From an uncultured Cellulomonas sp. (GTDB lineage: Bacteria; Actinomycetota; Actinomycetes; Actinomycetales; Cellulomonadaceae): a DNA stretch of 64,000 bases. How positions within the stretch are numbered: the stretch's first letter is position 1; each line of letters begins with the position of its first letter. The notes beneath the pieces are model-generated. The model had not been told where the DNA came from. It did not search any database and worked only from the letters and a program-made list of their open reading frames with translations. Shown here in pieces: positions 50,224 to 58,706 of this stretch. The translations under genes and the position numbers were made by a program. Location of the stretch: assembly GCF_947494015.1 (NCBI RefSeq), contig NZ_CANLTL010000019.1, positions 1 through 64,000 of the forward strand. Direction: 5' to 3'.

Positions 50224-51198
50224 ATGAGCCAGGCACCCGACATGAGCCAGGTGCCCGCCACGCCGCCCGGTCCCGGCCGGCGGCACCTGACCACGCTGCG
50301 TGCCGACTGCGCGCGCTGCGTCGGGCTGTGCTGCGTGGTGCCCGCCTTCGCCCGGTCGGCCGACTTCGCGCTCGACAAGCCCGCGGGGCGCCCCTGCCCG
50401 AACCTGGGCGCCGACTCGGCGTGCACCATCCACGACCGGCTGCGGCCGAGCGGGTTCCCCGGCTGCGTCGTCTTCGACTGCTTCGGCGCCGGGCCCGTCG
50501 TGGCCGCCGGCGCCCTCGGCGGCCAGGACTGGCGCGCGTCGCCGGCTGCGGCCGGCGCGATGATGACCGCCTTCCCGGTCGTCCGTGCCCTGCACGAGCT
50601 GCTCTGGTACCTCGACGCCGCCGTCGCCCGCCCCGCCGCCGCCGGCCTGCGGCACGACCTGGTGACCGCCTACGACCAGGTGGAGGCGCTCACCCGGCTC
50701 CCGGCCGCGGGGCTGGCCGAGGTCGACGTCGACGGCGTGCGTGCGCGGGTCGCCCCGCTGCTGCGCAGGGTCGGCGAGCTGGTCGCGGCCGGCACCCCCG
50801 GGCCCGGCAGGGAGCTGCGTGGGGCGGACCTGGTCGGTGCCCGCCTGCGCGGTGCTGACCTGCGCGGTGCTGACCTGCGCGGGGCCGTGCTGCTCGGCGC
50901 GGACCTGCGCGATGCCGACCTGCGCCTGGCCGACGTCATCGGCGCGGACCTGCGCGGGGCCGACCTGCGCGGCGCCGACCTGACCGACACCCTGTACCTC
51001 ACCGGGATGCAGCTGGAGTCCGCCCGCGGCGACGCCGCGACCCGGCTGGGGCCGGACCTCGACCGCCCGGCGCACTGGACGACGCCGTCGCGTCCGGCGC
51101 CGGTGCCGCTGCCGACGCCGTCGTCACGCCCGCCGGCGCCGCCCGCCGGGCGGACGACCGGCGCACGAGGTGCCCGTGCGGGCCGTCGCCCGCGGTGA
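50224..51198 (+). CDS. Cysteine-cluster plus pentapeptide-repeat protein
   Basis: This 324-residue protein has a YkgJ-like N-terminal metal-binding region with eight cysteines: C29, C32, C36, C37 (CARCVGLCC), C58, C67, C81 and C86 (GFPGCVVFDCFGAG). A helical middle follows (about 110-190). Then come about 12 pentapeptide units at about 197-258 (A(D/V)L(R/x)G: RGADLRGADLRGAVLLGADL). The C-terminal 60 residues are Pro/Arg-rich and disordered. Pentapeptide helices mimic DNA in Qnr/MfpA-type proteins that protect gyrase. That function is not implied here, but the joined metal module is notable. The ribosome binding site is AGGAGGGACC. Confidence 0.85.
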   Translation: MSQAPDMSQVPATPPGPGRRHLTTLRADCARCVGLCCVVPAFARSADFALDKPAGRPCPNLGADSACTIHDRLRPSGFPGCVVFDCFGAGPVVAAGALGGQDWRASPAAAGAMMTAFPVVRALHELLWYLDAAVARPAAAGLRHDLVTAYDQVEALTRLPAAGLAEVDVDGVRARVAPLLRRVGELVAAGTPGPGRELRGADLVGARLRGADLRGADLRGAVLLGADLRDADLRLADVIGADLRGADLRGADLTDTLYLTGMQLESARGDAATRLGPDLDRPAHWTTPSRPAPVPLPTPSSRPPAPPAGRTTGARGARAGRRPR

Positions 51199-51228
51199 CG
51201 CCGGCGACGACCGCGCACCGCGAGCCCG

Positions 51229-51474
51229 TCAGCAGCATCGCCCCTGCGGGTTCACGTCCTGCCGGTCGGTGCGGTCCCGCCAGAACTCGCGCTCGGTCAG
51301 GAGCGGATGGTCGGCGGCGCCCCGGGCACGCTGGGCCTGGACATGGTCGCGGTACCGCTCGTAGGCGTCCTCCCCGACGACGCCGCGCCAGACCCGCCTA
51401 GTCTCGCGGGCCCCGCGCCGGGCGGCGTCGAGCACGGCGCCGAGGTGGCCGCCCGGCCCTGCGACGGCGGCCAT
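51229..51474 (-). CDS. ybdD: YbdD/YjiX family small protein
   Basis: This 81-residue protein contains RRVWRGVVGEDAYERYRDHVQAQRARGAADHPLLTEREFWRDRTDRQD. It has the YbdD/YjiX pattern (G-x-x-x-Y-x-x-Y-x-x-H ... P-L-x-x-x-E-F-x-x-R). It almost always follows cstA, and here its ATG overlaps the cstA stop by one base (TGATG). It probably assists the CstA pyruvate/peptide transporter. The open frame extends upstream, but the start is set by the coupling to cstA. Confidence 0.88.
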   Translation of the reverse strand: MAAVAGPGGHLGAVLDAARRGARETRRVWRGVVGEDAYERYRDHVQAQRARGAADHPLLTEREFWRDRTDRQDVNPQGRCC

Positions 51475-53771
51475 CAGTGGCCGGACCGGACGGGACGGCG
51501 GTCCTGGGGCACGGCGGACCAGCGTTCCTCGAGCTGCTTCTCCGCCGGGGTCGCGACCAGCCCCGCGGGGGCGTAGATCCGGGACGGCACCGGGTCGTCC
51601 TCGCTGGTCGCGCTGGCGCGGGACCGGTACGCACGCCACGTCGCGGCCACGGCGGCCGCGATGACCACGATCGACAGGGTGACGAACACGACCGACAGCA
51701 CGCCCTGGATGAGCGTGTTGCGGATGACGGCGTCCATCGCCTCGGGGGTCGCCGCGGTGCCGAAGCTCGTCTCACCCGCGTCCCGGGCCGCGGTGAAGGC
51801 GCGGTTCTGGGCGAAGTACCCGATGGCAGGCACGTCGGAGAAGATCTTGAGGAAGGACGCCGTGATCGTGACCACCGCGGCGAAGCCGAGCGGCAGGGCG
51901 ACCACCCACAGGTACCGGAACAGCCCACGCTTGGCCACGATCGCCAGGCACACCGCCAGCGCGATCGCCGCGAGCAGCTGGTTGGCGATGCCGAACAGCG
52001 GGAACAGCGTGTTGATCCCGCCGAGCGGGTCGGTCACGCCCATCAGCAGCACCGCACCCCACGCGGCGACCATGATCGCCGTCGTCAGCCACGCACCCGG
52101 CCGCCAGGAGGTGTCCCGGAAGCGCGGCAGCACGTTGCCGAGGCTGTCCTGCAGCATGAAGCGGGCCACGCGCGTGCCGGCGTCCACCGCGGTGAGGATG
52201 AACAGCGCCTCGAACATGATCGCGAAGTGGTACCAGAACGACATCAGGCCGCGGCCGCCGACCAGCTGGGCCATGATCGTGGCCAGACCGACCGACAGCG
52301 TCGGTGCGCCCCCGGTACGGGACACGATCGACTCCTCGCCGACGTCACGCGCGGTCTGCTCCAGCAGCCCGGGCGTGACGTCGACGCCGGCCAGCCCGAG
52401 ACCGTTGACGAAGGCGGCCGCACCCTCGATCGTGCCGCCGGTGGCGGCGGCCGACGAGTTCATCGCGAAGTAGATGCCGCGGTCGATCGACAACGCCGCG
52501 ACCAGCGCCATGATCGCCACGAACGACTCCATGAGCATGCCGCCGTAGCCGATGAACCGGGTCTGGCGCTCCTTCTCGACCAGCTTGGGGGTCGTACCGG
52601 ACGCGATCAGCGCGTGGAAGCCGGACAGCGCACCGCACGCGATGGTGACGAAGAGGAACGGGAACAGGGGACCGGCCACGACCGGGCCCTGGCCGGTGGA
52701 CGCGTACTCGCTCACCGCCGGCACCGAGATGACCGGCCGCACCAGGACGATCGCAACCGCGAGCATGACGATCGTGCCGATCTTCATGAATGTCGACAGG
52801 TAGTCGCGCGGCGCCAGCAGCAGCCACACCGGCAGCACGGCGGCGATGAAGCCGTAGACGACGATCCCCCAGGCGAGGGCCACCTTGTCGAGGGTGAACA
52901 CGTCGGCGCCCCAGGTGGTGTCGGCGATCGCGCCGCCGCCGATGATCGCGGCCAGCAGCAGCGCGAAGCCGACCACCGACACCTCGGTGACCTTGCCGGG
53001 CCGCCAGAACCGCAGGTAGCAGCCCATGAAGATCGCGATCGGGATGGTCATCGACACCGAGAACACGCCCCACGGGCTCTCGGCGAGGGCGTTGACGACC
53101 ACCAGGGCCAGGATCGCCACGATGATGATCATGATGACCAGCGTCGCGATCAGCGCGGCGGTGCCGCCGATCACGCCGAGCTCGTCGCGGGCCATCTGGC
53201 CCAGCGAGCGTCCGCCGCGGCGCATCGAGAAGAACAGCACGAGGTAGTCCTGGACGGCGCCGGCGAAGATGACGCCGACGATGATCCACAGCGTGCCGGG
53301 CAGGTAGCCCATCTGGGCGGCGAGCACCGGCCCGACCAGCGGCCCGGCCCCGGCGATCGCCGCGAAGTGGTGGCCGTACAGCACCCGGCGGTCGGTCGGG
53401 ACGTAGTCCTTGCCGTCCGCCTTGTACTCCGCGGGGGTCGCGCGGCGGTCGTCTGGCCGCAGCAGGTGCTTCTCGATGTAGCGCGAGTAGAAGCGGTAGG
53501 CGATGAGGTAGGAGCACACCGCCGCGAACACGAACCAGATCGCGTTCACGGTCTCGCCGCGCACGACGGCCAGCACGACCCAGGCGGTCCCGCCGAGCAG
53601 GGCGACGACCGCCCACACCGCGATGCGGGCCGGTGTCCACCGCCGCGACTCGGCGTCCAGGACGTCGTCGTCGACGGCGACCGGGGGCAGGTCCTCGACC
53701 CCCAGCGCCCCCCGCCCGGGGTCGGAGCCGACCCGGTCCCGTCCCGCGGGACCGCTGCTGTACGCGCCCAT
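51474..53771 (-). CDS. cstA: Carbon starvation protein CstA (pyruvate/peptide transporter)
   Basis: This 765-residue protein has about 16-18 hydrophobic segments. CstA hallmarks are [41 protein letters not shown], then [33 protein letters not shown]-like [35 protein letters not shown] appears in the middle as [33 protein letters not shown] lies toward the end. The N-terminal 45 residues are a hydrophilic tail. In Escherichia coli, CstA relatives import pyruvate or peptides during starvation. The ribosome binding site is CAGGGGGATGAC. It is co-transcribed with ybdD and divergent from recQ. Confidence 0.93.
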   Translation of the reverse strand: MGAYSSGPAGRDRVGSDPGRGALGVEDLPPVAVDDDVLDAESRRWTPARIAVWAVVALLGGTAWVVLAVVRGETVNAIWFVFAAVCSYLIAYRFYSRYIEKHLLRPDDRRATPAEYKADGKDYVPTDRRVLYGHHFAAIAGAGPLVGPVLAAQMGYLPGTLWIIVGVIFAGAVQDYLVLFFSMRRGGRSLGQMARDELGVIGGTAALIATLVIMIIIVAILALVVVNALAESPWGVFSVSMTIPIAIFMGCYLRFWRPGKVTEVSVVGFALLLAAIIGGGAIADTTWGADVFTLDKVALAWGIVVYGFIAAVLPVWLLLAPRDYLSTFMKIGTIVMLAVAIVLVRPVISVPAVSEYASTGQGPVVAGPLFPFLFVTIACGALSGFHALIASGTTPKLVEKERQTRFIGYGGMLMESFVAIMALVAALSIDRGIYFAMNSSAAATGGTIEGAAAFVNGLGLAGVDVTPGLLEQTARDVGEESIVSRTGGAPTLSVGLATIMAQLVGGRGLMSFWYHFAIMFEALFILTAVDAGTRVARFMLQDSLGNVLPRFRDTSWRPGAWLTTAIMVAAWGAVLLMGVTDPLGGINTLFPLFGIANQLLAAIALAVCLAIVAKRGLFRYLWVVALPLGFAAVVTITASFLKIFSDVPAIGYFAQNRAFTAARDAGETSFGTAATPEAMDAVIRNTLIQGVLSVVFVTLSIVVIAAAVAATWRAYRSRASATSEDDPVPSRIYAPAGLVATPAEKQLEERWSAVPQDRRPVRSGH

Positions 53772-53896
53772 GTCATCCCCCTGACCACGCTCGGCGTCCG
53801 ATGGACGGACGCATCGGGGCGCACGCTAGCGACGTGCACCCGGCTGCGCGCGCCGAGGTCGCTGTGGGCGGCTCCCGGGTCGGTCCGGACGGCTCG

Positions 53897-53902
53897 TACC
53901 CT
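53897..53902 (+). promoter_or_regulatory. -10 box for a probable leaderless recQ start (TACCCT)
   Basis: TACCCT ends 6 nt before GTG 53909, and no Shine-Dalgarno sequence lies between. The transcript would start at the first base of the GTG. Confidence 0.55.
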
Positions 53903-53908
53903 GGTGCG

Positions 53909-55933
53909 GTGGTGAACCCGGGGTGGACTGCGCTGGACGACGACGAACCGCCGTACGACCCGGAGTACGACCGGTTCCCACCGGACGACGAGGACCACGC
54001 GGCCGTCGCCGTCGCCCCCTCCGCCGTCGCCCCCTCCGCCGTCGTCGCCGCGGCCACTGCGCCGGCCCAGCAGTCGCCGTCGGCCGCACGGTCCGGTGTC
54101 CCCGCCGTCTCGACGGCGACCCCGCTGGACGTGCTGCGCACCGTGTTCGGCTACGACGCCTTCCGCGGAGACCAGGCCGAGATCATCGACACCGTCGTCG
54201 CCGGGGGCGACGCGCTCGTGCTCATGCCGACCGGTGGCGGCAAGTCGCTGTGCTACCAGGTCCCGGCGCTCGTGCGCCCCGGGACCGGTGTGGTCGTCTC
54301 GCCGCTGATCGCCCTCATGCAGGACCAGGTCGACGCGCTGTCCGCGCTGGGGGTGCGGGCGGGGTTCCTCAACTCCACGCAGGACGCCTCGGCCCGCCGG
54401 CGGGTCGAGGACGCCTTCACGGCCGGGGAGCTCGACCTGCTGTACCTCGCGCCGGAGCGACTGCGGGTGCCGAGCACGACCGACCTGCTGGACCGCGGCC
54501 GGATCGCCCTGTTCGCGATCGACGAGGCGCACTGCGTGTCGCAGTGGGGGCACGACTTCCGCCCCGAGTACCTGCAGCTGTCGGTGCTGCACGAGCGCTG
54601 GCCCGACGTGCCCCGCGTCGCGCTCACCGCGACCGCGACGGCCGCGACGCACGCGGAGATCGCCGAGCGGCTCGACCTGCGGTCGGCGCGCCACTTCGTG
54701 GCCAGCTTCGACCGGCCGAACATCCAGTACCGCATCGTCGGCAAGGACAACCCGCGCGCCCAGCTGCTCGACCTGCTGCGCACCGAGCATGCCGGGGACA
54801 GCGGCATCGTCTACTGCCTGTCGCGTGCCTCGGTGGAGTCCACCGCCGAGTACCTCGTCGGCAAGGGAATCCCCGCCCTGCCGTACCACGCGGGCCTCGA
54901 TCGCTCGGTGCGGGCGGCCAACCAGTCCCGGTTCCTGCGCGAGGACGGGCTGGTGATGGTCGCCACCATCGCGTTCGGCATGGGTATCGACAAGCCCGAC
55001 GTGCGGTTCGTCGCGCACCTGGACCTGCCCAAGTCGGTCGAGGGGTACTACCAGGAGACCGGCCGCGCCGGCCGAGACGGGCTGCCCGCGACCGCGTGGC
55101 TCGCGTACGGCCTGCAGGACGTCGTCCAGCAGCGCCGCATGATCGACACGTCCGACGGCGATGCCGCCCACCGCCGGCGCCTGGGTGCGCACCTGGACGC
55201 GATGCTCGCGCTCTGCGAGACCGTCGGCTGCCGCCGCCAGCAGGTCCTGACGTACTTCGGGCAGGACAGCGGGCCCTGCGGCAACTGCGACACCTGCCTG
55301 ACGCCGCCGGAGTCCTGGGACGGGCTGGTGGTGGCGCAGAAGCTGCTGTCCACCGTGGTCCGGCTCGAGCGGGACCGAGGCCAGCACTACGGGGCCGGGC
55401 ACCTCGTCGACATCCTGCTGGGCCGGGCCACGCCACGGGTCACCCAGCTGCGCCACACCGAGCTCAGCGTGTTCGGCGTCGGCGCCGACCTGTCCGAGGC
55501 CCAGTGGCGCGGTGTGGTGCGCCAGCTGCTCGCCCAGGGCCTGCTGGCGGTGGACGCCGACGGGTACGGCACCCTGCGCCTGAGCCCGATGAGCGCCGAG
55601 GTGCTCGCCGGGACCCGTGCGGTCCGCCTGCGCCGGGAAGCGCCGCGCACCGGGGGAGCGGGCGGCGCGCGGGCGCCGCGCTCCGGCCGCAAGGCCGCGG
55701 CGACCGACCTGGACCCCGCCGCGTCGTCGCTGTTCGACGCGCTGCGCTCCTGGCGTGCCGCGACGGCCAAGGAGCAGGGCGTGCCCGCGTACGTCGTCTT
55801 CCACGACGCCACGCTGCGGGACATCGCGACCCGCCGGCCGGGATCGCTCGAGGAGCTCGGGTCGGTCAGCGGGGTCGGCGCGACGAAGCTCGAGCGCTAC
55901 GGCCCCGGGCTGCTCGAGGCGCTGGCCGGCTGA
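53909..55933 (+). CDS. recQ: RecQ DNA helicase
   Basis: This 674-residue protein has a disordered N-terminal 70 residues. The helicase core follows: motif [16 protein letters not shown], motif [21 protein letters not shown] (DEAH plus aromatic-rich loop), motif [15 protein letters not shown], motif [24 protein letters not shown] and motif [15 protein letters not shown]. The zinc cysteines include CETVGC, CGNCDTC. A winged-helix region and an HRDC domain ([30 protein letters not shown]) complete it. It unwinds recombination and repair intermediates 3' to 5'. Tandem GTGs at 53909 and 53912 are equally possible starts. Confidence 0.94.
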   Translation: MVNPGWTALDDDEPPYDPEYDRFPPDDEDHAAVAVAPSAVAPSAVVAAATAPAQQSPSAARSGVPAVSTATPLDVLRTVFGYDAFRGDQAEIIDTVVAGGDALVLMPTGGGKSLCYQVPALVRPGTGVVVSPLIALMQDQVDALSALGVRAGFLNSTQDASARRRVEDAFTAGELDLLYLAPERLRVPSTTDLLDRGRIALFAIDEAHCVSQWGHDFRPEYLQLSVLHERWPDVPRVALTATATAATHAEIAERLDLRSARHFVASFDRPNIQYRIVGKDNPRAQLLDLLRTEHAGDSGIVYCLSRASVESTAEYLVGKGIPALPYHAGLDRSVRAANQSRFLREDGLVMVATIAFGMGIDKPDVRFVAHLDLPKSVEGYYQETGRAGRDGLPATAWLAYGLQDVVQQRRMIDTSDGDAAHRRRLGAHLDAMLALCETVGCRRQQVLTYFGQDSGPCGNCDTCLTPPESWDGLVVAQKLLSTVVRLERDRGQHYGAGHLVDILLGRATPRVTQLRHTELSVFGVGADLSEAQWRGVVRQLLAQGLLAVDADGYGTLRLSPMSAEVLAGTRAVRLRREAPRTGGAGGARAPRSGRKAAATDLDPAASSLFDALRSWRAATAKEQGVPAYVVFHDATLRDIATRRPGSLEELGSVSGVGATKLERYGPGLLEALAG

Positions 55934-55972
55934 CGGCGAGGTTGCCGGCTGGGTGTGTGGTGCCGGGGCGCG

Positions 55973-56734
55973 CTAGGCGGACTCATCGGTGACCGGGACC
56001 CGCACGACCTCGACGCCGCAGGTCGCGGCGACGTCCGCGGGCAGGCCGTCGTCGGTCACCACGAGCCCCACCTGGTCGAGACCGGCGAGCCGGACGAGGG
56101 CCGACCTGCCGAAGGCGGAGCTGTCGGCGACGACCACGACCGTGGCGGCGGCCGCGATCAGGGCGCGCTTGACCGGCGCCTCGAACGAGTCCGCGATTGC
56201 GATCCCCCGTGGGCCCACCGCGTCGGCGCCCACGACGGCGTAGTCCAGCTGCAGGTCGCGCGCGAGGTCGGTCGCACGGTCGCCGACCAGGGTCGATCGG
56301 TCGGCGAGCACCTCGCCGCCGAGCACGACGAGCCGCACGTCCCCCTGGGCGGCGAGCTCGGTCGCGACCCGCAGGCTGTTGGTCACGACCGTCGTGCCGG
56401 GCACCGACCGCAAGGCGCGAGCGACCTCCAGGGTCATCGGCGCGCCGTCCAGTCCCACGGACCGGTCGTCACCGATCAGCGCCGCGACCGCCCGGCCGAT
56501 CGCCCGCCGGTGCGGGGCCTGGCCGGTGCCGTCGCCCGCGGCGGCCGGCGACTGCTCGGCCGGGAGCGACGCGCCACCGTGGTTGCGGATCACCAGGCCC
56601 AGCCGCGCCAGCGCGTCCAGGTCCCGGCGGAGGGTCGACGTGTCCACCCCGTACTCCTCGGCGAGGTCGCGGGCGCTGACGTAGCCCGCCTGCTGAACCC
56701 GGCGCAGGATCTCCTGCCGGCGCTTGATGCCCAC
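55973..56734 (-). CDS. DeoR/GlpR-family sugar-metabolism regulator
   Basis: This 253-residue protein has an N-terminal HTH, RRQEILRRVQQAGYVSARDLAEEYGVDTSTLRRDLDALARLG. The DeoR sensor domain follows, with VGLDGAPMTLEVARALRS, TVVTNSLRVATELA, VRLVVLGGEVLAD, and DYAVVGADAVGPRGIAIAD. FSSxxE-like EAPVKRALIAAAATVVVVADSSAFGR forms the sugar-phosphate-binding part. DeoR proteins usually respond to a phosphorylated sugar and sit beside the kinase they control. No such neighbour is present here, so its targets are elsewhere, possibly the PfkB operon. The start is GTG 56732-56734. Confidence 0.88.
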   Translation of the reverse strand: MGIKRRQEILRRVQQAGYVSARDLAEEYGVDTSTLRRDLDALARLGLVIRNHGGASLPAEQSPAAAGDGTGQAPHRRAIGRAVAALIGDDRSVGLDGAPMTLEVARALRSVPGTTVVTNSLRVATELAAQGDVRLVVLGGEVLADRSTLVGDRATDLARDLQLDYAVVGADAVGPRGIAIADSFEAPVKRALIAAAATVVVVADSSAFGRSALVRLAGLDQVGLVVTDDGLPADVAATCGVEVVRVPVTDESA

Positions 56735-56856
56735 TGCCAGCCCCCGTCCGGCAGCGCCCGGCGACCTCGTCGTCGTCGGGCACCGCCACGGCCATCATCG
56801 CGCAGAGCCCCCGACGACGGCGGCGCCCCGCGTCACAACAGCATCACGGGTCACCC

Positions 56857-56910
56857 GGTGCGGCCAGGTGCGGGCGGGTGCGGCCGGGTTCGTGCGGCCG
56901 GGTGCGGCCG
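56857..56910. repeat. Imperfect GGTGCGGCCG-type tandem repeat
   Basis: Four to five degenerate copies of a 10-bp G/C unit (GGTGCGGCCA, GGTGCGGGCG, GGTGCGGCCG, GTGCGGCCG, GGTGCGGCCG) lie between the divergent DeoR and DUF4334 genes, in the promoter region of the latter. Confidence 0.7.
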
Positions 56911-56949
56911 GCGATTGCCGGCCGGACCCGGTGGGCCGATCCTCGGTGG

Positions 56950-57600
56950 ATGGCCGGATCCCACCTCGTCCCCTCCGCTCTCGACCGGGCGCCCGACCAG
57001 GCACCCGACCGGGCACCCGACCAGGCATTCGACCGGGCGCGCGCCAGGCCTCCGGAGGACGCCGCTCGCTGGCTGGTCGAGCACCGCCACGGGACGTCGT
57101 CGGCGCAGGCGCAGGCCTTCTTCGACCACCTGCCCGCCGTCGCGGTGGACGCGCTGGCCGGCCGGTGGCACGGCTCCGGGTGGCACACCGGGCACCCGTG
57201 GGACGGGCTCCTGGAGGCCTACGGGTGGTACGGCAAGGAGTTCCGTGACGCCGACGACGTCCGCCCGCTGCTGTTCGCCGACCGCTCCGGTCACCCCGTC
57301 CCGGTCAGCCCGGCGCTGGCGCCGGTCAGGCTGCTCGCCCGCCATCCGGGGATCGCCCGCTCGCCGCTGCCGCGGGCCGGGTTCCGTGTGCTGTGCCCGC
57401 TGCTGGCATGGCCGCGGCCGACCGGGCGGCTGCGCGCCGTCGACCAGCGCGGCGCGGTCAGCGCTGCGCTGATCTACGACGACGTGCCGATCGTCGACTC
57501 CTTCCGGTTCGTCGCCGACGACCTCGTGCTCGGGGCCGCCGACATCCGCGGCGTGGCGCCGCCGCTGTTCTTCGTGCTGCGGCGCAGCCCGCGACCCTGA
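56950..57600 (+). CDS. DUF4334 (GXWXG) domain protein
   Basis: This 216-residue protein has a GXWXG motif near residue 75 (LAGRWHGSGWHTGHPWDGLLEAYGWYGKEF). The DUF4334 C-terminal part follows, with SAALIYDDVPIVDSFRFVADDLVLGAADIRG, then a hydrophobic end PPLFFVLRR. The domain pair is widespread in actinobacteria with unknown activity; a lipocalin-like binding barrel is plausible. ATG 56950 has GATCCT 6 nt upstream and no ribosome binding site. Residues about 12-30 are an APDR/APDQ repeat produced by a 12-bp tandem array. Confidence 0.82.
   Translation: MAGSHLVPSALDRAPDQAPDRAPDQAFDRARARPPEDAARWLVEHRHGTSSAQAQAFFDHLPAVAVDALAGRWHGSGWHTGHPWDGLLEAYGWYGKEFRDADDVRPLLFADRSGHPVPVSPALAPVRLLARHPGIARSPLPRAGFRVLCPLLAWPRPTGRLRAVDQRGAVSAALIYDDVPIVDSFRFVADDLVLGAADIRGVAPPLFFVLRRSPRP
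56983..57042 (+). repeat. Five 12-bp tandem repeats coding (A/F)xDR/DQ near the N-terminus of the DUF4334 protein
   Basis: GACCGGGCGCCC-GACCAGGCACCC-GACCGGGCACCC-GACCAGGCATTC-GACCGGGCGCGC, contiguous from 56983. Units alternate CGG/CAG, giving DRAP-DQAP-DRAP-DQAF-DRAR. The unit length preserves the frame. Confidence 0.9.
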
Positions 57601-57621
57601 GAGCCAGCGACCGGGGAGGGC

Positions 57622-57677
57622 CCGCGACCCCGACTGCCCGCGACCGGCACAAGTCCGCGACCCCGACTGCCCGCGAC
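57622..57677. repeat. 23-bp direct repeat between DUF4334 and DUF2087 genes
   Basis: CCGCGACCCCGACTGCCCGCGAC occurs at 57622-57644 and again at 57655-57677, separated by 10 bp. It fills most of the 109-bp intergenic space just upstream of the -10 box of the next gene. Confidence 0.9.
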
Positions 57678-57695
57678 GGGAGCCGCGAGGGTGGC

Positions 57696-57701
57696 TACGA
57701 T
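57696..57701 (+). promoter_or_regulatory. -10 box for a probable leaderless start (TACGAT)
   Basis: TACGAT ends 8 nt before ATG 57710, with no Shine-Dalgarno sequence between (CCGGCGGC). Confidence 0.5.
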
Positions 57702-57709
57702 CCGGCGGC

Positions 57710-58057
57710 ATGAGCCCTGGCGACGCGCCCGGTGGGCCGACGGGTCCCGGTCGGGCCGCGCGCGGCCCGGCGCCGGACGAGCCGCCGTCCGCCGTCGCCC
57801 GCTTCCTGATCCGCGGCACGATCCAGGTGCTGCCCCGTCGGCGGGCCGACCGCGACCTGCTGCTGCGCTACGTCGCGACCCGCACGCTGGCCGTCCACCA
57901 CCCCCTCTCCGAACGGGAGCTGACCACGCGCCTGGCCGGGCTCGCGACGGACCCGATCGGCATCCGACGCGAGCTCGTCGACGCCGGGCTGGTCACCCGG
58001 ACCCGCGACGGCGCGGAGTACTGGCGGACCCACGTGACGGAGTTCGACACGTTCTGA
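57710..58057 (+). CDS. DUF2087 domain protein
   Basis: This 115-residue protein has a Pro/Gly-rich first 28 residues. FLIRGTIQVLPRRRADRDLLLRYVATRTLAVHHPLSERELTTRLAGLATDPIGIRRELVDAGLVTRTRDGAEYWR then follows. It is the complete DUF2087 pattern (KR-x-x-L-x-x-F, E-x-E-V-N-x-x-L, D-x-x-x-x-R-R-x-L-x-D-x-x-x-L-x-R). A winged-helix-like fold is likely. The function is unknown. A leaderless start is suggested by TACGAT 8 nt upstream. Confidence 0.85.
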   Translation: MSPGDAPGGPTGPGRAARGPAPDEPPSAVARFLIRGTIQVLPRRRADRDLLLRYVATRTLAVHHPLSERELTTRLAGLATDPIGIRRELVDAGLVTRTRDGAEYWRTHVTEFDTF

Positions 58058-58259
58058 CTCGCACGAGCACGCGCGTGCCCATGCCCCCGCGCATGCCCCG
58101 CGCACGCCCACGCCCAGGCCCACGCGCACCGGCGTCGATGCGCTGCCCGGACGGGCGCGGGCGAGTCCGCGGCGACGCGCGCGTCACGCGTCGGGGCGCG
58201 GCGCGCGCTATCGTCGGGCGCGCCGCGGGGCCCGAGCGGGCACCCGCCCCGGGCGCCAG

Positions 58260-58280
58260 GGTCCGCAGATGCTGCGGACC
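58260..58280. promoter_or_regulatory. 9-bp inverted repeat GGTCCGCAG-ATG-CTGCGGACC
   Basis: The two 9-nt arms (58260-58268, 58272-58280) are perfectly complementary around a 3-nt ATG centre. The repeat lies 43 bp upstream of the SD-preceded GTG 58323 of the RsbW-like gene. It may be an operator or an RNA hairpin. The ATG in its centre is in frame with that gene. Confidence 0.5.
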
Positions 58281-58322
58281 GCGGCTGCGCACGAGTCCTG
58301 TCCCCACGATCACGGAGCCACG

Positions 58323-58706
58323 GTGGAGCTAGTGCTGGAGGCCGAGCGGTTCGCCGCTCGGACCGGTCGCCGCTGGGTCATGGACGCCGTCCGCGGCGCC
58401 GGTGAGCTGGACCGGTCGGCCGGTGAGCTGCTCGAGCTCCTCACGGGCGAGCTGCTCGCGAACGCCGTCATCCACGGGCCCGCCGCCGGCAGCATCGTCG
58501 TCACCGTGTCACGGGACGGTGGGCGGGTGCGGGTCGCCGTGCGCGACCAGAGCCCGGACCTGCCCCGCCTGACCGAGGCCTCGCCGACCGCGCTCGGCGG
58601 CCGGGGGGTCGCGCTCGTCGACGCGTTGTCCAGCGGGTGGGGCGTGGAAGAGCACGCGGGGTCGGGCAAGACCGTGTGGTTCACGTTGGACCTGCCTTCG
58701 GAGTGA
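58323..58706 (+). CDS. RsbW-like HATPase (anti-sigma/regulatory ATPase)
   Basis: This 127-residue protein is made of a single HATPase_c_2 domain: LLELLTGELLANAVIHGPAAGSIVVTVS (N-box), VAVRDQSPDLP, GGRGVALVDALSSGWGV (G-box) and GKTVWFTLDLPSE. GTG 58323 has GGAG 5 nt upstream. An in-frame ATG at 58269, within an inverted repeat, would add 18 residues (start MLRTAAAHESCPHDH). It is shorter than the HATPase at 44998 and lacks its C-terminal domain. The family phosphorylates or binds anti-anti-sigma factors. It overlaps the DUF72 start by 4 bp. Confidence 0.86.
   Translation: MELVLEAERFAARTGRRWVMDAVRGAGELDRSAGELLELLTGELLANAVIHGPAAGSIVVTVSRDGGRVRVAVRDQSPDLPRLTEASPTALGGRGVALVDALSSGWGVEEHAGSGKTVWFTLDLPSE

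Noticed and set aside
51474-51639. Longer YbdD protein starting at 51639
   Set aside because: The added residues lie within the cstA coding sequence in another frame and are Arg/Pro-rich. The ATG at 51474 overlaps the cstA stop as expected for this pair.
57622-57677. Possible CRISPR-like repeat
   Set aside because: There are only two 23-bp copies with a 10-bp spacer and no cas genes; it is an ordinary direct repeat.
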